Positions 17,332-27,700 of a stretch of 42,023 nucleotides of DNA are shown here, in pieces. Origin of the DNA: a bacterium (GTDB lineage: Bacteria > Cyanobacteriota > Vampirovibrionia > Gastranaerophilales > Gastranaerophilaceae); contig JAAVBM010000098.1 in NCBI GenBank assembly GCA_014803505.1, forward strand, positions 1 to 42,023. Reading direction: 5' to 3'. Below the pieces are notes generated by a model. The model was not told the origin of the DNA. It saw only the letters and a program-made list of their open reading frames with translations, and made no database searches. A program made the translations under genes and the position numbers. Positions within the stretch are counted from its first letter, which is position 1. Each line of letters begins with the position of its first letter.

Positions 17332-17718
17332 ATGACTTATGATGTATTAATGCAAAGAGCCATAGATGTTTCTAAAAATGCATATGCTCCATATTCAAAA
17401 TTCTCTGTAGGTGCGAGTGTATTAGCTGATTCGGGTGAAATATATAGTGGATGCAATTTTGAAAATGCAAGTTTTGGTATGACAATTTGTGCAGAACGTA
17501 ATGCTGTTGGCTCTGCTGTAGCTAATGGTGAAAAGAAGATTAAGGCTGTGGCAATATATTCTCCAAATCAAGATAAATGCTTGCCTTGTGGAGCTTGTAG
17601 GCAAGTATTACACGAATTCTGTGATAATGATTCTGAATTGGATGTAATAGTTAAGTGTGGTGATGAGTTGCAAGTGTTTAGTTTAGCAACATTGTTACCT
17701 GAAAGTTTTTCATTATAA
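17332..17718 (+). CDS. cdd: Cytidine deaminase
   Basis: 128 residues, the small tetrameric form. It deaminates cytidine and deoxycytidine for pyrimidine salvage. The zinc site is complete: CAERNAV (Cys53, catalytic Glu55) and PCGACRQVL (Cys86, Cys89). The N-terminal AYAPYSKFSVGA and CNFENASFG segments bind the nucleoside. The next small gene begins at the base after its stop, so the two form one transcript. Confidence 0.96.
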   Translation: MTYDVLMQRAIDVSKNAYAPYSKFSVGASVLADSGEIYSGCNFENASFGMTICAERNAVGSAVANGEKKIKAVAIYSPNQDKCLPCGACRQVLHEFCDNDSELDVIVKCGDELQVFSLATLLPESFSL

Positions 17719-17940
17719 ATGTATATTTTTGAACTTATAGCACAAGCTTTCAAGCCAAAACGAAAATCTAAAAATAACTTTAATCCTCTTGAGGAAATTG
17801 ATGATATTATCGAAGATTCTGATAAGTGTGAACATCTTTTTATGCCTCTGGATAGTTCTAATGAAATGTTTGCTTGTAAATATTGCGGGTTGATTGTACC
17901 AAAAGAAAAATTAAAAAATATAAATATTTTTGCAAGATAA
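17719..17940 (+). CDS. Small hypothetical protein with HX(n)CxxC zinc-binding-like end
   Basis: 73 residues, not recognised. An acidic middle (EEIDDIIEDSDKCEHLFMPL) leads to a Cys/His cluster: Cys-x-His at about 39-41, then CKYCG at about 55-58. The four residues could bind one zinc ion, resembling a minimal zinc ribbon. The N-terminus (MYIFELIAQAFKPKRK) is amphipathic and basic. It starts directly after the cdd stop and is probably translated by coupling. Confidence 0.65.
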   Translation: MYIFELIAQAFKPKRKSKNNFNPLEEIDDIIEDSDKCEHLFMPLDSSNEMFACKYCGLIVPKEKLKNINIFAR

Positions 17941-18011
17941 TGTATTATAGTAAGTTGTAGAATAACAAACTCTTTTCTTTTATTAAAACTGATAATGAAA
18001 GGAGTTTTATT

Positions 18012-18302
18012 ATGTCAAAAAATTTAGGCGAAGTAATCAACAATATTATGAAAGAAAATTCCAGTAAAAAAGTGATGATTATAACAAATCATTTGCAAAT
18101 TATTGGTACAATTCATGAGTATCAAAACAAGTGTCACAGTTGTCATGATTGTCTTGTTGCTCTTAAGGATGTAAGAATTGCAAGATTAGAACAAATATGT
18201 ACTTGTAATGAGGATGGATGCGAATGTAATGTTCATATTTATAAAGAGTATGATTGGTTTAACGTAAGTGTGAATTCTATTGTTGGTTTTAGTATTGTGT
18301 AA
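18012..18302 (+). CDS. Small Cys-rich hypothetical protein
   Basis: 96 residues with an AAAGGAG ribosome site. The N-terminal third (KVMIITNHLQIIGTIHEYQN) looks like a beta strand pair. The centre carries CHSCHDC and the last part ICTCNEDGCECNVHIY, seven Cys plus two His in all, enough for one or two metal ions. The C-terminus is hydrophobic beta-like (WFNVSVNSIVGFSIV). I recognise no family. The alternation of strands with a TGTIHEY-type turn is reminiscent of small Sm/SH3-like folds, but this is speculation. It ends at a strong bidirectional terminator. Confidence 0.7.
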   Translation: MSKNLGEVINNIMKENSSKKVMIITNHLQIIGTIHEYQNKCHSCHDCLVALKDVRIARLEQICTCNEDGCECNVHIYKEYDWFNVSVNSIVGFSIV

Positions 18303-18304
18303 TA

Positions 18305-18338
18305 AAAAACAGGAAGCTCGTATGAACTTCCTGTTTTT
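18305..18338. terminator. Bidirectional terminator between the small Cys-rich gene and rpsU
   Basis: A 12-bp perfect stem (AAAAACAGGAAG / CTTCCTGTTTTT) with a 10-base loop has A/T tracts at both ends. It serves both convergent genes. Confidence 0.88.
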
Positions 18339-18356
18339 CTAATTTATAACTAAATC

Positions 18357-18530
18357 TTACACTTTTCTTTTACGAGCTGCTTCAGATTTATGTTTTCTTT
18401 TAACGCTTGGTTTTTCGTATCTTTCACGTTTTTTTACTTCAGAAAGAATACCAGCTTTTTGGATTTTCTTTTTGAAACGTCTTAAAGCGCTTTCAATACT
18501 TTCGTTTTCACCAACTTTAACTTCTGCCAT
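18357..18530 (-). CDS. rpsU: 30S ribosomal protein S21
   Basis: 57 residues, very basic, shorter than the usual ORF-caller cutoff. The start [20 protein letters not shown] and the following [20 protein letters not shown] match S21 (bS21), which sits near the anti-Shine-Dalgarno end of 16S rRNA and aids initiation. The tail ([14 protein letters not shown]) is the normal Lys/Arg extension. An AAAGGTGGT ribosome site lies about 8 bases upstream. A promoter is seen at 18578-18606 and a shared terminator at 18305-18338, so it is probably monocistronic. Confidence 0.95.
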   Translation of the reverse strand: MAEVKVGENESIESALRRFKKKIQKAGILSEVKKRERYEKPSVKRKHKSEAARKRKV

Positions 18531-18577
18531 TTATATTTTCACCACCTTTATAGCTTATTTTATCTAGGTTACACCTT

Positions 18578-18606
18578 AGTATAAAACAAAAAATAAAAAA
18601 ATTCAA
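18578..18606 (-). promoter_or_regulatory. Sigma70-type promoter for rpsU
   Basis: A minus-strand TTGAAT -35 (18601-18606) and TATACT -10 (18578-18583) are separated by 17 bases, about 48 bases before the rpsU ATG. Confidence 0.6.
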
Positions 18607-18632
18607 CAGTGATAATGCAAAAGTCTTAAAAA

Positions 18633-18869
18633 TTAAGCTTTTCCTCGAAAATAATCACAAATAAGTTTTTCTTGTCGTGGGAGCAAATGTTTAATTCGAT
18701 TTACAAGAGTGTTATTTTGTAAATCTTCCAACTGTTTTTTTAGAATAGCTTTTTCTAAAAGCACTTTGTTATATAAATCAGAGCAAACATCACTTTTATC
18801 AATATGTTCTCTTAATTTCGCCAGTTGTAATTCTTTTTCTTTAATAGAAGAAATAAGTTCTTGTTTCAC
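18633..18869 (-). CDS. Small hypothetical coiled-coil protein
   Basis: 78 residues from the GTG at 18869, not recognised. Residues ~1-55 are a charged alpha-helical coiled coil (SSIKEKELQLAKLREHIDKS and LEKAILKKQLEDLQNN). The C-terminal part is basic (IKHLLPRQEKLICDYFRGKA). A GAAAGG box lies 10 bases before the GTG. An in-frame TTG at 18887 would add six residues but has a poorer site. It is downstream of the oxidoreductase operon on the same strand, with only a weak hairpin between. Confidence 0.6.
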   Translation of the reverse strand: MKQELISSIKEKELQLAKLREHIDKSDVCSDLYNKVLLEKAILKKQLEDLQNNTLVNRIKHLLPRQEKLICDYFRGKA

Positions 18870-18925
18870 CTTGAATAAACCTTTCAATATATCACTCTAC
18901 AAGAATAAACTGTTCTTCAAAATTT

Positions 18926-18949
18926 AAAATCAACTTTTTAGGTGATTTT
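18926..18949 (-). terminator. Weak hairpin after the oxidoreductase operon
   Basis: AAAATCA / TGATTTT arms (7 bp) enclose a 10-base loop immediately after the last subunit's stop codon. The stem is AT-rich and the T tract is interrupted, so termination may be partial. Confidence 0.4.
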
Positions 18950-18952
18950 GAA

Positions 18953-19501
18953 CTAAACTTTCAATAAATCATACTCATAACCGAGCTTCAAAGCTTCAAT
19001 ATTTTTCGGAATTAATGATTTACGATGTGGCGGAATTACATTATACAAAGCTTTTTCTAAGGTGTCTAAAGAAATCAGGCCACTAGCTGCCGATAATACT
19101 CCTAATGCAAGAATATTAGAAATTTTATTATTTCCTAATTTTTCCTCAGCTATTTGGGTGATAGGTGCAAATACATAATTGATATCAGAACGAGTTTTTA
19201 CAGGTTCTGCTAATGTTGTATTTACTATAATTGTTCCTCCTGAACGAACTACAGGTGTAAAACGGTCAAATGACGCTTGGTTTAGTACTATTATAAAATC
19301 AGCATGTGATTTTTGAACAGCACTAACTTCTTCATCTGCCATAACGATGGAGCAATTTACGGTTCCGCCGCGCATTTCGGCACCATAGGACGGGTACCAG
19401 GTTACTTTCTTATCATCTAACATAAAACCGTTTGCCAGAACTTCGCCTGCCAGTAATACTCCTTGACCGCCAAATCCGGCAATTATAAAATCTTTTTCCA
19501 T
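18953..19501 (-). CDS. 2-oxoacid:ferredoxin oxidoreductase, gamma subunit
   Basis: 182 residues. This is the gamma domain of the VOR/KOR/POR superfamily, which converts 2-oxoacids plus CoA to acyl-CoA, CO2 and reduced ferredoxin. The N-terminal GFGGQGVLLAGEVLANG and YGAEMRGGTVNCSIVMADEEV blocks are characteristic. It is the last gene of a four-gene unit, six bases after the beta subunit. The substrate (branched 2-oxoacids or 2-oxoglutarate) cannot be fixed from this subunit. Confidence 0.93.
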   Translation of the reverse strand: MEKDFIIAGFGGQGVLLAGEVLANGFMLDDKKVTWYPSYGAEMRGGTVNCSIVMADEEVSAVQKSHADFIIVLNQASFDRFTPVVRSGGTIIVNTTLAEPVKTRSDINYVFAPITQIAEEKLGNNKISNILALGVLSAASGLISLDTLEKALYNVIPPHRKSLIPKNIEALKLGYEYDLLKV

Positions 19502-19506
19502 CTAAA

Positions 19507-20265
19507 TTATCCTTCAATTTCAGTTGTAATATCTTTATAAATACCAGGTTTAAAGACTTCTATCATTTCTGTTCTAACGCGTTCGTGAGCTTTATCAGGA
19601 GTCATTCTCCAGTTTGTCGGGCAACTTGAAAGTATTTCAACAAACCCAAATCCTAAACCTTTTATTTGAACTTCAAAAGCTTTTTTTATAGCTTGTTTTG
19701 CTTTTCTAATGTTTGGGACAGAGTCAAGTGATACTCTTGCACTAAAAGCTGTTCCATCACATAATGCAATATGTTCTGCAATCTTTATTGGATAGCCATA
19801 GTATTCTGCATTTCTTCCGCTTGGAGAGGTTGTTGTAACTTGCCCCATTAAAGTTGTTGGACCTAATTGTCCTCCTGTCATACCATATGTTGTATTATTT
19901 ATACATATTGCAGAGAGATTTTCGCCACGTAAAGCTGCGTGCATACTTTCAGCAAGTCCTATTGATGCAAAATCGCCATCTCCTTGATATGTGAAAACAA
20001 ATTTATCAGGAAGAGCTCTTTTTATACCTGTTGCTTCTGCTAATGCTCTACCATGTGGAGCTTCTAATGCATCAACGTTTAAGAAATCGTAAGATGTAAC
20101 AGAACAACCGATAGATGCAGCTAATATCGCTTTATCTTTTAGCCCAAGTTCATCAAGTACTTCGGCTACTAAACGAATAGCAACACCATGATCGCATCCC
20201 GGGCAAAATGTATATTTTGCATTTTTTCTAAGGGTTTCTGGAATTTTAAAAACTTGTGTTGCCAT
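19507..20265 (-). CDS. 2-oxoacid:ferredoxin oxidoreductase, beta (TPP-binding) subunit
   Basis: 252 residues. It binds thiamine diphosphate. FCPGCDHG near residue 20 is the conserved start of beta subunits. The TPP motif is visible in GDGDFASIGLAESMHAALRG...ICINNTTYGMTGGQ. SPSGRNAEYYG and the end (FGFVEILSSCPTNWRM) are standard for VOR/KOR beta subunits. Its ATG overlaps the alpha subunit's stop by one base. Confidence 0.95.
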   Translation of the reverse strand: MATQVFKIPETLRKNAKYTFCPGCDHGVAIRLVAEVLDELGLKDKAILAASIGCSVTSYDFLNVDALEAPHGRALAEATGIKRALPDKFVFTYQGDGDFASIGLAESMHAALRGENLSAICINNTTYGMTGGQLGPTTLMGQVTTTSPSGRNAEYYGYPIKIAEHIALCDGTAFSARVSLDSVPNIRKAKQAIKKAFEVQIKGLGFGFVEILSSCPTNWRMTPDKAHERVRTEMIEVFKPGIYKDITTEIEG

Positions 20266-21329
20266 TATACTAACTCCTCTATTCTTGCCGCGATTTCTTC
20301 AGGAGAAGGAGGTGCTCCAACGCCTTTATTTATTTGTTCTACATGTACGTTTCCATTAACCGCAAGTCTGACGTCTTGCACCATTTGTCCCATGTTAACT
20401 TCAACAACAACAAATTTTTTAATCTTTGTAGAAATTTCTTGTAATCTTTTACTTGGGAATGGGAACAATGTGATTGGTCTAAAGATACCAACTTTCAGAC
20501 CTTTTTCTCTGCAAAGTTTAGCTGCTGTTCTAACATTTCTTGAGGTGCTGCCAAAACTTACAAGAACAATGTCAGCATCTTCAACTCCATTTTCTTCCCA
20601 TTCTGTTTCATTTTCTTCTATAGTTTTATATTTTGCATAAAGTTTTTTCAAAAATTCACATTGGTTATCAGCTAAAGGAGCGTAAGAACGAATAACTCTA
20701 CCATCTCTTCCTTTTGCTCCCGATAATGCCCACGCTGAGTTATCGATTTCAGGATATGGATACGGTTTAAATTCTACCGGTTCCATCATTTGACCTAACA
20801 AACCGTCAGCTAAAAGAACTGTTGGGTTTTTATATTTATGTGCCAAATAAAAAGCTTTATAAGTTAAATCAACGCATTCTTGAACTGTTGAAGGTGCAAG
20901 AACAATGAGTTTGTAATCACCGTTTCCGCCGCCTTTAGTTGATTGGAAGTAGTCACCTTGAGAAGGATAAATATTTCCTAACCCCGGTCCGCCTCTCATA
21001 ACACTAACAAGAACAACCGGTAATTCGTCTGCTGTAGCATAAGATAATGCTTCTTGCATAAGAGCAACTGCGCAAGATGAAGAAGAAGACATTGCCTTAA
21101 CTCCGGTAGAACATGCTCCTAGCGTCATATTTATAGCGGCAAGTTCACTTTCTGCAGAAACATATGCTCTGCCAAGTTCTTGCATTTTACCGCTCATAAA
21201 TTCTCCAATCTCACTTTGTGGTGTAATCGGGTATCCGAAATAACATTGGCATCCTGCAAGCACAGCTGCTTTGGCAATTGCATAATTACCTTTTATCAAA
21301 ACCTTTTTATTGGTCAAACATTCTGTCAT
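20265..21329 (-). CDS. vorB: 2-oxoacid:ferredoxin oxidoreductase, alpha subunit (VorB-like)
   Basis: 354 residues. It carries the pyrimidine-binding half of the TPP site. LIKGNYAIAKAAVLAGCQ, FGYPITPQSEIGEFM and SAESELAAINMTLGA are superfamily features. RGGPGLGNIYPSQGDYFQ and TKGGGNGDY follow the pattern I associate with proteins annotated VorB (3-methyl-2-oxobutanoate type). Known VorB-like proteins often have His in the GGGHGDY motif where this one has Asn. A KorA (2-oxoglutarate) role is the main alternative. Confidence 0.9.
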   Translation of the reverse strand: MTECLTNKKVLIKGNYAIAKAAVLAGCQCYFGYPITPQSEIGEFMSGKMQELGRAYVSAESELAAINMTLGACSTGVKAMSSSSSCAVALMQEALSYATADELPVVLVSVMRGGPGLGNIYPSQGDYFQSTKGGGNGDYKLIVLAPSTVQECVDLTYKAFYLAHKYKNPTVLLADGLLGQMMEPVEFKPYPYPEIDNSAWALSGAKGRDGRVIRSYAPLADNQCEFLKKLYAKYKTIEENETEWEENGVEDADIVLVSFGSTSRNVRTAAKLCREKGLKVGIFRPITLFPFPSKRLQEISTKIKKFVVVEVNMGQMVQDVRLAVNGNVHVEQINKGVGAPPSPEEIAARIEELV

Positions 21330-21333
21330 ATTA

Positions 21334-21546
21334 CTATCCTTTATAAACTTCTGTTATTGCTAAATCCGGACATCTGGTTGCACACATTGCACAACCCAAG
21401 CATTCTTTATTCGGATCGCAAAATTCAACTACCTTGTTTCCAAGATTGTTAGTTTTATTACTAATTTTTATTAAATTCTTAGGACATTCCTTTACGCATA
21501 AATAACACGCCTTACACTTATCACTATCAATAACTATGTTACTCAT
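21334..21546 (-). CDS. 2-oxoacid oxidoreductase delta subunit, 2[4Fe-4S] ferredoxin
   Basis: 70 residues with two four-cysteine clusters: Cys11, 14, 17, 21 (CKACYLCVKECP) and Cys49, 52, 55, 59 (CLGCAMCATRCP). It passes electrons from the TPP site to ferredoxin. First gene of the operon, preceded by a GAGGGAA site and a dyad symmetric element at 21576-21601. The alpha subunit starts 4 bases after its stop. Confidence 0.94.
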   Translation of the reverse strand: MSNIVIDSDKCKACYLCVKECPKNLIKISNKTNNLGNKVVEFCDPNKECLGCAMCATRCPDLAITEVYKG

Positions 21547-21575
21547 AAATTCCCTCTTTTATATCATCTGTCCTC

Positions 21576-21601
21576 ATTAGTATTCTAGCACCAATACTAA
21601 T
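21576..21601. promoter_or_regulatory. Perfect inverted repeat upstream of the oxidoreductase operon
   Basis: ATTAGTATT and AATACTAAT (9 bases each) flank an 8-base spacer, about 30 bases before the first start codon. The size fits a dimeric repressor operator. No regulator is encoded nearby. Confidence 0.5.
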
Positions 21602-21657
21602 TTCTAGATACAAAAAAAATATATTCTTAACATTTGTAATAAATATTTGAAATAAAA

Positions 21658-21686
21658 TTTACTAAAAATCTTAAGCCTGCTAAAAT
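21658..21686 (+). promoter_or_regulatory. Candidate promoter for the giant coiled-coil gene
   Basis: TTTACT (21658-21663) and TAAAAT (21681-21686) with a 17-base spacer lie 38 bases before the ATG. An AAGGACTAGGAA ribosome site follows. Confidence 0.5.
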
Positions 21687-21723
21687 TAAACATGTAGGGA
21701 TATATATTTTTAAGGACTAGGAA

Positions 21724-24700
21724 ATGGCTCAAGATATAGAAAAGATTATTGATTTACTTAAGGAGATAAAACGAGCTGATAATACAAATACTGAGAGCTT
21801 TGAGAGATTATTGGTTAATATTGGCAGAAAATTAGAATCAATGGAAAACAATGTTGCTTCTAATGAGTTGTTAAAGGCTTATTTATCAGAAATAACTAAA
21901 AATATGGAAGATAAATATACTACCACATTAAGTAAGTTTTCAGAAATTGAAAATGCTTTGAAATCAATATATAAAGAGCAAGATGAGCATGTAAAAACTA
22001 AAAGCATGCAAGAATTGTATGAAGTCTTCTCTAAAAATATGAATAATTTCTATACCGAAGCTAAGCAGCAAAAAGCTTTAATTACGGCTATTGAAGCTCG
22101 CTTATCCGGCATGAATACTAACAAATCTGATAAAGAAGATATTCTTAGAACTATTACTCTGTTAAGAAAAGATTTTGAAAATCTTAACCATGCCTACAAA
22201 CATACTATTGATGATGTTAATACAAACTTAAAATCTATCCTTAAAAATCTTATCAATTCTGATAATTCAAAACTTACTACATCTATGAGTGCTCAAATTG
22301 AGATTTTATCAAAAGCAACAAATGATGTTATAGGATATTTAAAATCCATAGATGAAAAAAATATAACTATGGAAAAGTTGCTGGAAAATGTTGCAACTAA
22401 TGAGAATCTAAAAATTACACAGGGTATTATTGATTCTATTCAACAGAAAACAGATAGAATTTCTACATTTATAGATAAAGTTGCAGATAAATCTGATATT
22501 GAATCTCTACAAAAAACTGCACTTATTATGAATCAGAAAATTGATGAAACTGCGGCTAAAGAAGATTTTTCAAGAATTTCATTGAAAACCGAAAGTTTGA
22601 TAATTGAGATTAATGAAATTAAAAAAACGCTTGCCAGAGTTACTCAAAATATAGAAAATCTTCCTGATACTAAATATCTGGAAGAATCAGTTCAAGCTTT
22701 GTATAAAAAGTTTGATAATTTGGCTGATGATATTGAAACTACAAGCTTTAAAGGTGATTTGTACGGATTTGATAGTAAGATAGCTATTTTAAAAGAAGAA
22801 CTTTATATTATTAAAAATATAATTACAGATCTTAATGATGTAGTTATGTCGAAAATTATATCAAGTATTAATGATATTTCTTTTAAATCAGAAAGTAATG
22901 ATATCAAAAACCATATTACAGAACTTATTGTAAAACTACCTCAACAAGAAGATATTGAAAGAATATTGCTTGAAGGAAATGACAATTCTCATTTGTTAAA
23001 TGATTTGATAGCAAGAACTGATATTCTTGCAGATAAGTTGGATGCTTTACCGTCTCATAATGATATGGCAGAATTAAGCAGCAATCAATTAGGTCTTGTT
23101 GAAAATCTTCAATTTGTAGCTAATAAAGATGATGTTGAAAATATCCTTGGTAAAGCTGATGAAATTGAGGCTATGATTGATAATCTTAATTTCGATAAAG
23201 AGTTTGAAAATATTTATGATAAAGCTTCAACTATTGAAGATTGGCTTAAAGATTCTAATATTAAAGAACATTCTGTAAATATTTCAGAACAACTTCCAAG
23301 AAAAGCTGAACAAAAAGATTTGCTTGAAATTCTTGAAGTAACTAAAAAAATTACAGGTGCAATAGAAGAATTATCACAGAATACTGATGTTAAAAAAGTA
23401 AATCATACTGTTTCTGATGTTTATACAATGTTAGATGAACTTAAAGTAGATTTAATGAACAGTCAAGAAATGCACAATGATACTTTGTTAATTCAGTTGC
23501 AAGAATTGCAAAAAGCGCTTTCCGGTATTGTTTCTGGCGATGAGTTTAATAATTTTATTGATGATTTGAAACATTTTTCAAATAATATTCTTGAAAGCTT
23601 TGCAAAAATATCAGATCAAAACCAACAAAATCTTACTCTTCAACAAAAAGTAATTGATAAAATCAATACTTTGGATATTGATGAGAAAATAGATTCTTCG
23701 TTTAATAAATTAGATAATGTTAATACTCAATTGACTAATATTTCAACGTTTATAGACAATAAAATGGATATAAATAACGAAGATATTAGAAAAAATATAT
23801 CTGATATTCGTGAAATTATTGAGAATAAAAAATCTAATTTTATGGATTTGGAACAAATTATTTCATCAACTATTTTAAAAGTAGAGAAATATCTTTCAGA
23901 TATCAAAACGACTATTCTTAAAAATTCAAGTGGTGAATCTGCAGAAAGTTTGAATTCAAAACTTGTAGCTGTAGAAAAAGAGTTAGTTGAATATAAACAA
24001 AATAATGAAAATCAATTTGCTAAACTTATTGACAAATTAGATGCGTATGAACAATTATCTGAAAATATAACTTTACCTATTGAAAGTCTATCTGTGTCAA
24101 TTTCTGAGCTTACAGAATTAAAAGAACAAGTACAACAATTGACTGATTCTTTTAAAGCTGACGGAGAAAATCCAATACCTGCATTTGTTGCAGATAAGTT
24201 TTCAGAATTGGAATCTGATTTACAAACATTAGCTGATAACGTTGAAAATGGACTTGAAAAAGGCTTTGCTTATAGTGCTGAATTGGTAGAAGAAAAAACA
24301 TCTGTTTTACTTGATTTAATAAAAGAACTAAGGCATAAAAGTACTGATAATATTGATTTATATGAAAAACTTACAGTTACAGATAATAAATTGATTGATT
24401 TGAAACAAGAGTTGGAACTAATCAATACCGATGTTATCAATAATTTAAATTCAAAAACCGAAGAAATGTTAAAAGGTTTAGAACCAATTAGAGATATGTT
24501 GGAATCTCTAAGTAATTCTACTCCTAATAATTCATCTTGCGAAAATATTAAAGAACAGCTTGAAACCTTGATGGAAGCAATAAGAACAGACTTCTATGAT
24601 ACAAGCCAATATTCAAAGGATACATTAGAAAAGCTTGAAAATACTTATAACAGGCTTAGTGAAAATATTATTGCATCTGAAAATAATTTGAAAGATTTTA

Positions 24701-27700
24701 TTCTTGGCGATATTGATTCTGTGATCTTTAAAGTCGATGATATGAAATCATACCTTGAAGAATCTATGAATAGAATTATTCCTCCTGATGTTTCAGGCAT
24801 GGAAGAGTTTCATAATTTTGTAGCTGAAATTACTCAATTTAAAGAAGAACAAAAAGCTTATTTATCAGATGCTGTAGAAGAAATCAAAACTTCTATTGAA
24901 CAAAGATTAGATTTTCATCAGGATGAATTGAAATCTTTAATTGCTGTTGCTACAAATAATGAAGAAATTATTCAAGCTATTGAAGATTTGAAATATGCAT
25001 TCAGAACTAGGGTAGCAGATATCAGTTTCTTGGAAGAAACTGATGCTTTTGATGAATTTAATTCAAGTAACCATTATGAACAAGCTTTTGAAGTAAGTCA
25101 AAATGAAGAATTTATTCAAAATATTAAAGGTGATTTTGAAAAATTCGCAGAGTTACTAAAGGGATTAACTGGTAAAAATTCTGAAATTGAACAAGTTTTA
25201 AATACTATAAGAACAAAACTTGATACCATTACTGTTATGAAATCTGAAATATCAGAAGAAGATCTTGCAAAAGGTTTAGAAGAAGAAGACGTTATTATTG
25301 GTGAAAATAATTTTGACTTTATAAAAGCATTTGATCTTTTAAAAGATGATATATCAAATTTGAGAACTGTAATAGAAGATACACTTTTAATTGATGTTTC
25401 TCAAAACAAAAATATTATCAAGGATAGTGATAATTTTGATAATAAACTGTTAGAAGAGTTAAATTATAAGTTAGATGATTTAACGTATACTTTAAACAAA
25501 GATTGGTTAGAAGATATCAAGAATTATCTTGGCGGTAATGATATTCAAACAATATTAGAAGATATTAACGACAAGATTAATTTACTTACACTAACAGATA
25601 ATTCCGATCTTATCAACGAACTAAAAGAATCTATTCAAAATATTAGCCTATTGAGCAGTATTGATACAGAATCCGGTAATGAAATCTGTTCTATGCTTAA
25701 ATTAATAAGTGAAAAGATTGATATTTTGGCTTCTGATATAGATTATGAACTTATTGAAGATGTTAAAGAAACACTAGAAAAAGCATATGAAACTAAAACT
25801 GAGCATGATGAAGAAATTAAAGCAATGCTATCAACTCTTGATCAAAAGGTTGATATTATTGCATCTTCCGACAATATAGATTTTATTTCAGATGTTAGAG
25901 AAACTCTTGAACAAGCTTACGAAACTAAAGCTGAACAGAATGCAGAAATTAAAGATATGCTATCAACTCTTGACCAAAAAATTGATCTTCTTTCGTCAAC
26001 TGATAGTGCAGATTTGATTTTAGATGTTAAAGAAACTCTAGAAAAAGCCTACGAAACAAAAACTGAGCAAAATGCAGAAATTAAAGATATGCTATCAACT
26101 CTTGGTCAAAAAGTTGATATTATTGCTACATCTGATAGTTCAGATTTGATTTTAGATGTTAAGGAAACTCTAGAAAAAGCATATGAAACAAAAACTGAGC
26201 AAAATACAGAAATTAAAGATATACTATCAACTCTCGAACAAAAAATTGATATTATTGCATCTTCTGATAATTTTGATTTGATTTCGGATGTTAAAGATAT
26301 TCTAGAAAAAATCTATGAAAATAGTAATGCAAATAATTCAGATAATACTGTTGATATTCAACATATGCTTCAAAGTTTAGACCAAAAAGTTGATATTATT
26401 GCCGATACAGATAATTTTGAGTTGGTTTCTGAAGTTAGAGAAACTATTGAAAACTTATACAAGCAACATCAACCATTAGAACAAACTTTAGAAATCACCA
26501 GAATGTTGGATGTTCTTAGTGATAAAGTTGATATATTAGCCTCAAATGATAGTTATGACTTGCTTTCTGAAGTGAAAGATACTGTAGAAAAAGTATATGA
26601 AGAAAGTCGCGAAAATAAAATATCAAAAGATCAAGCTGAAATAAAAAATTTATTGACAATTTTAGATCAGAAAATAGATATTATTGCGTCAACAGATACC
26701 TCTGAAGGTGTTAATGAATTAAAAGATGCAATAGTTGACATTGATGAAAAAATTGACAATTTTTCTTTAAAACCGGTAGAAGAATCCGTTCAAAAGCTTT
26801 CCGAATCTGATGCGAAAATTACGAATATGTTGGAAGCTCTTAATCATAGAATTGATATAATGACGGAGCAAGAGCATTCTGATGCTAAGAGAGGATTAGA
26901 AGATGTTAAACATTTAATTCTTGCTCAGATGAAATATATTGAAAAACTTGATAAAAATGGTAAAACTGAAGCTTTCAAAAAATGTCTTAATGAATTAACT
27001 TTAGAAGTTAATAATTTAAATCTTAATTCGAATATTAATAGAAAAGATATAAATAGATCTCTTAAAGATATGAAAGAATCTATTATGTCAGCAGTTGTGA
27101 CTATTTTTGAACAGGTTTCTTTTGTTGAAGAATCTGAAGACATTAAAGATTTTGTAGAAGAAAAGACTGATGTTATTAATCAAAATCTTGAAGCTGTAAC
27201 AAGACAACTTCGTCAAATAACAAATTCAACTGATGATGAATATACATATTCTATGCAGGATATTGAATCAGATCTTGCAAAATTAAGAATGGCATTAAAC
27301 GAGTTACAAAATAATGAGCTTGGCAACCAATCTAATGAACTTGCAAATATTTCAGGCAATATTTATAGAATAACATCTAAAGTTGATGAATTGCAAAATT
27401 ATCTTACTCAAGATGAAATAAAAGATATTCGTGATGAAGTCTCTGTTTTAAGAGAACAAACTGATAAAATTTTAATTTCATCAGGAGAGTCTTATAATGC
27501 GTTAAATAATGGTTTAGAAGATTTTAGTAAAATTATAACTAATTATTTAGCTAATAAAGTTGACAGAATTACTCAATTATTGGAAAGATCTTCAACTTCT
27601 GATAAAGTGATGCGTCAAGCTTTGATTTATATGGGTGAATGGATAGATTCAACTAGTGAAAGTATGAATAAAATATCAACTAACTCGGATGAAATAATTG

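Noticed and set aside
25558-26840. CRISPR-like repeats
   Set aside because: The repeats are coding, in frame and of 132-base period with diverging sequence throughout, not short repeats with unique spacers.
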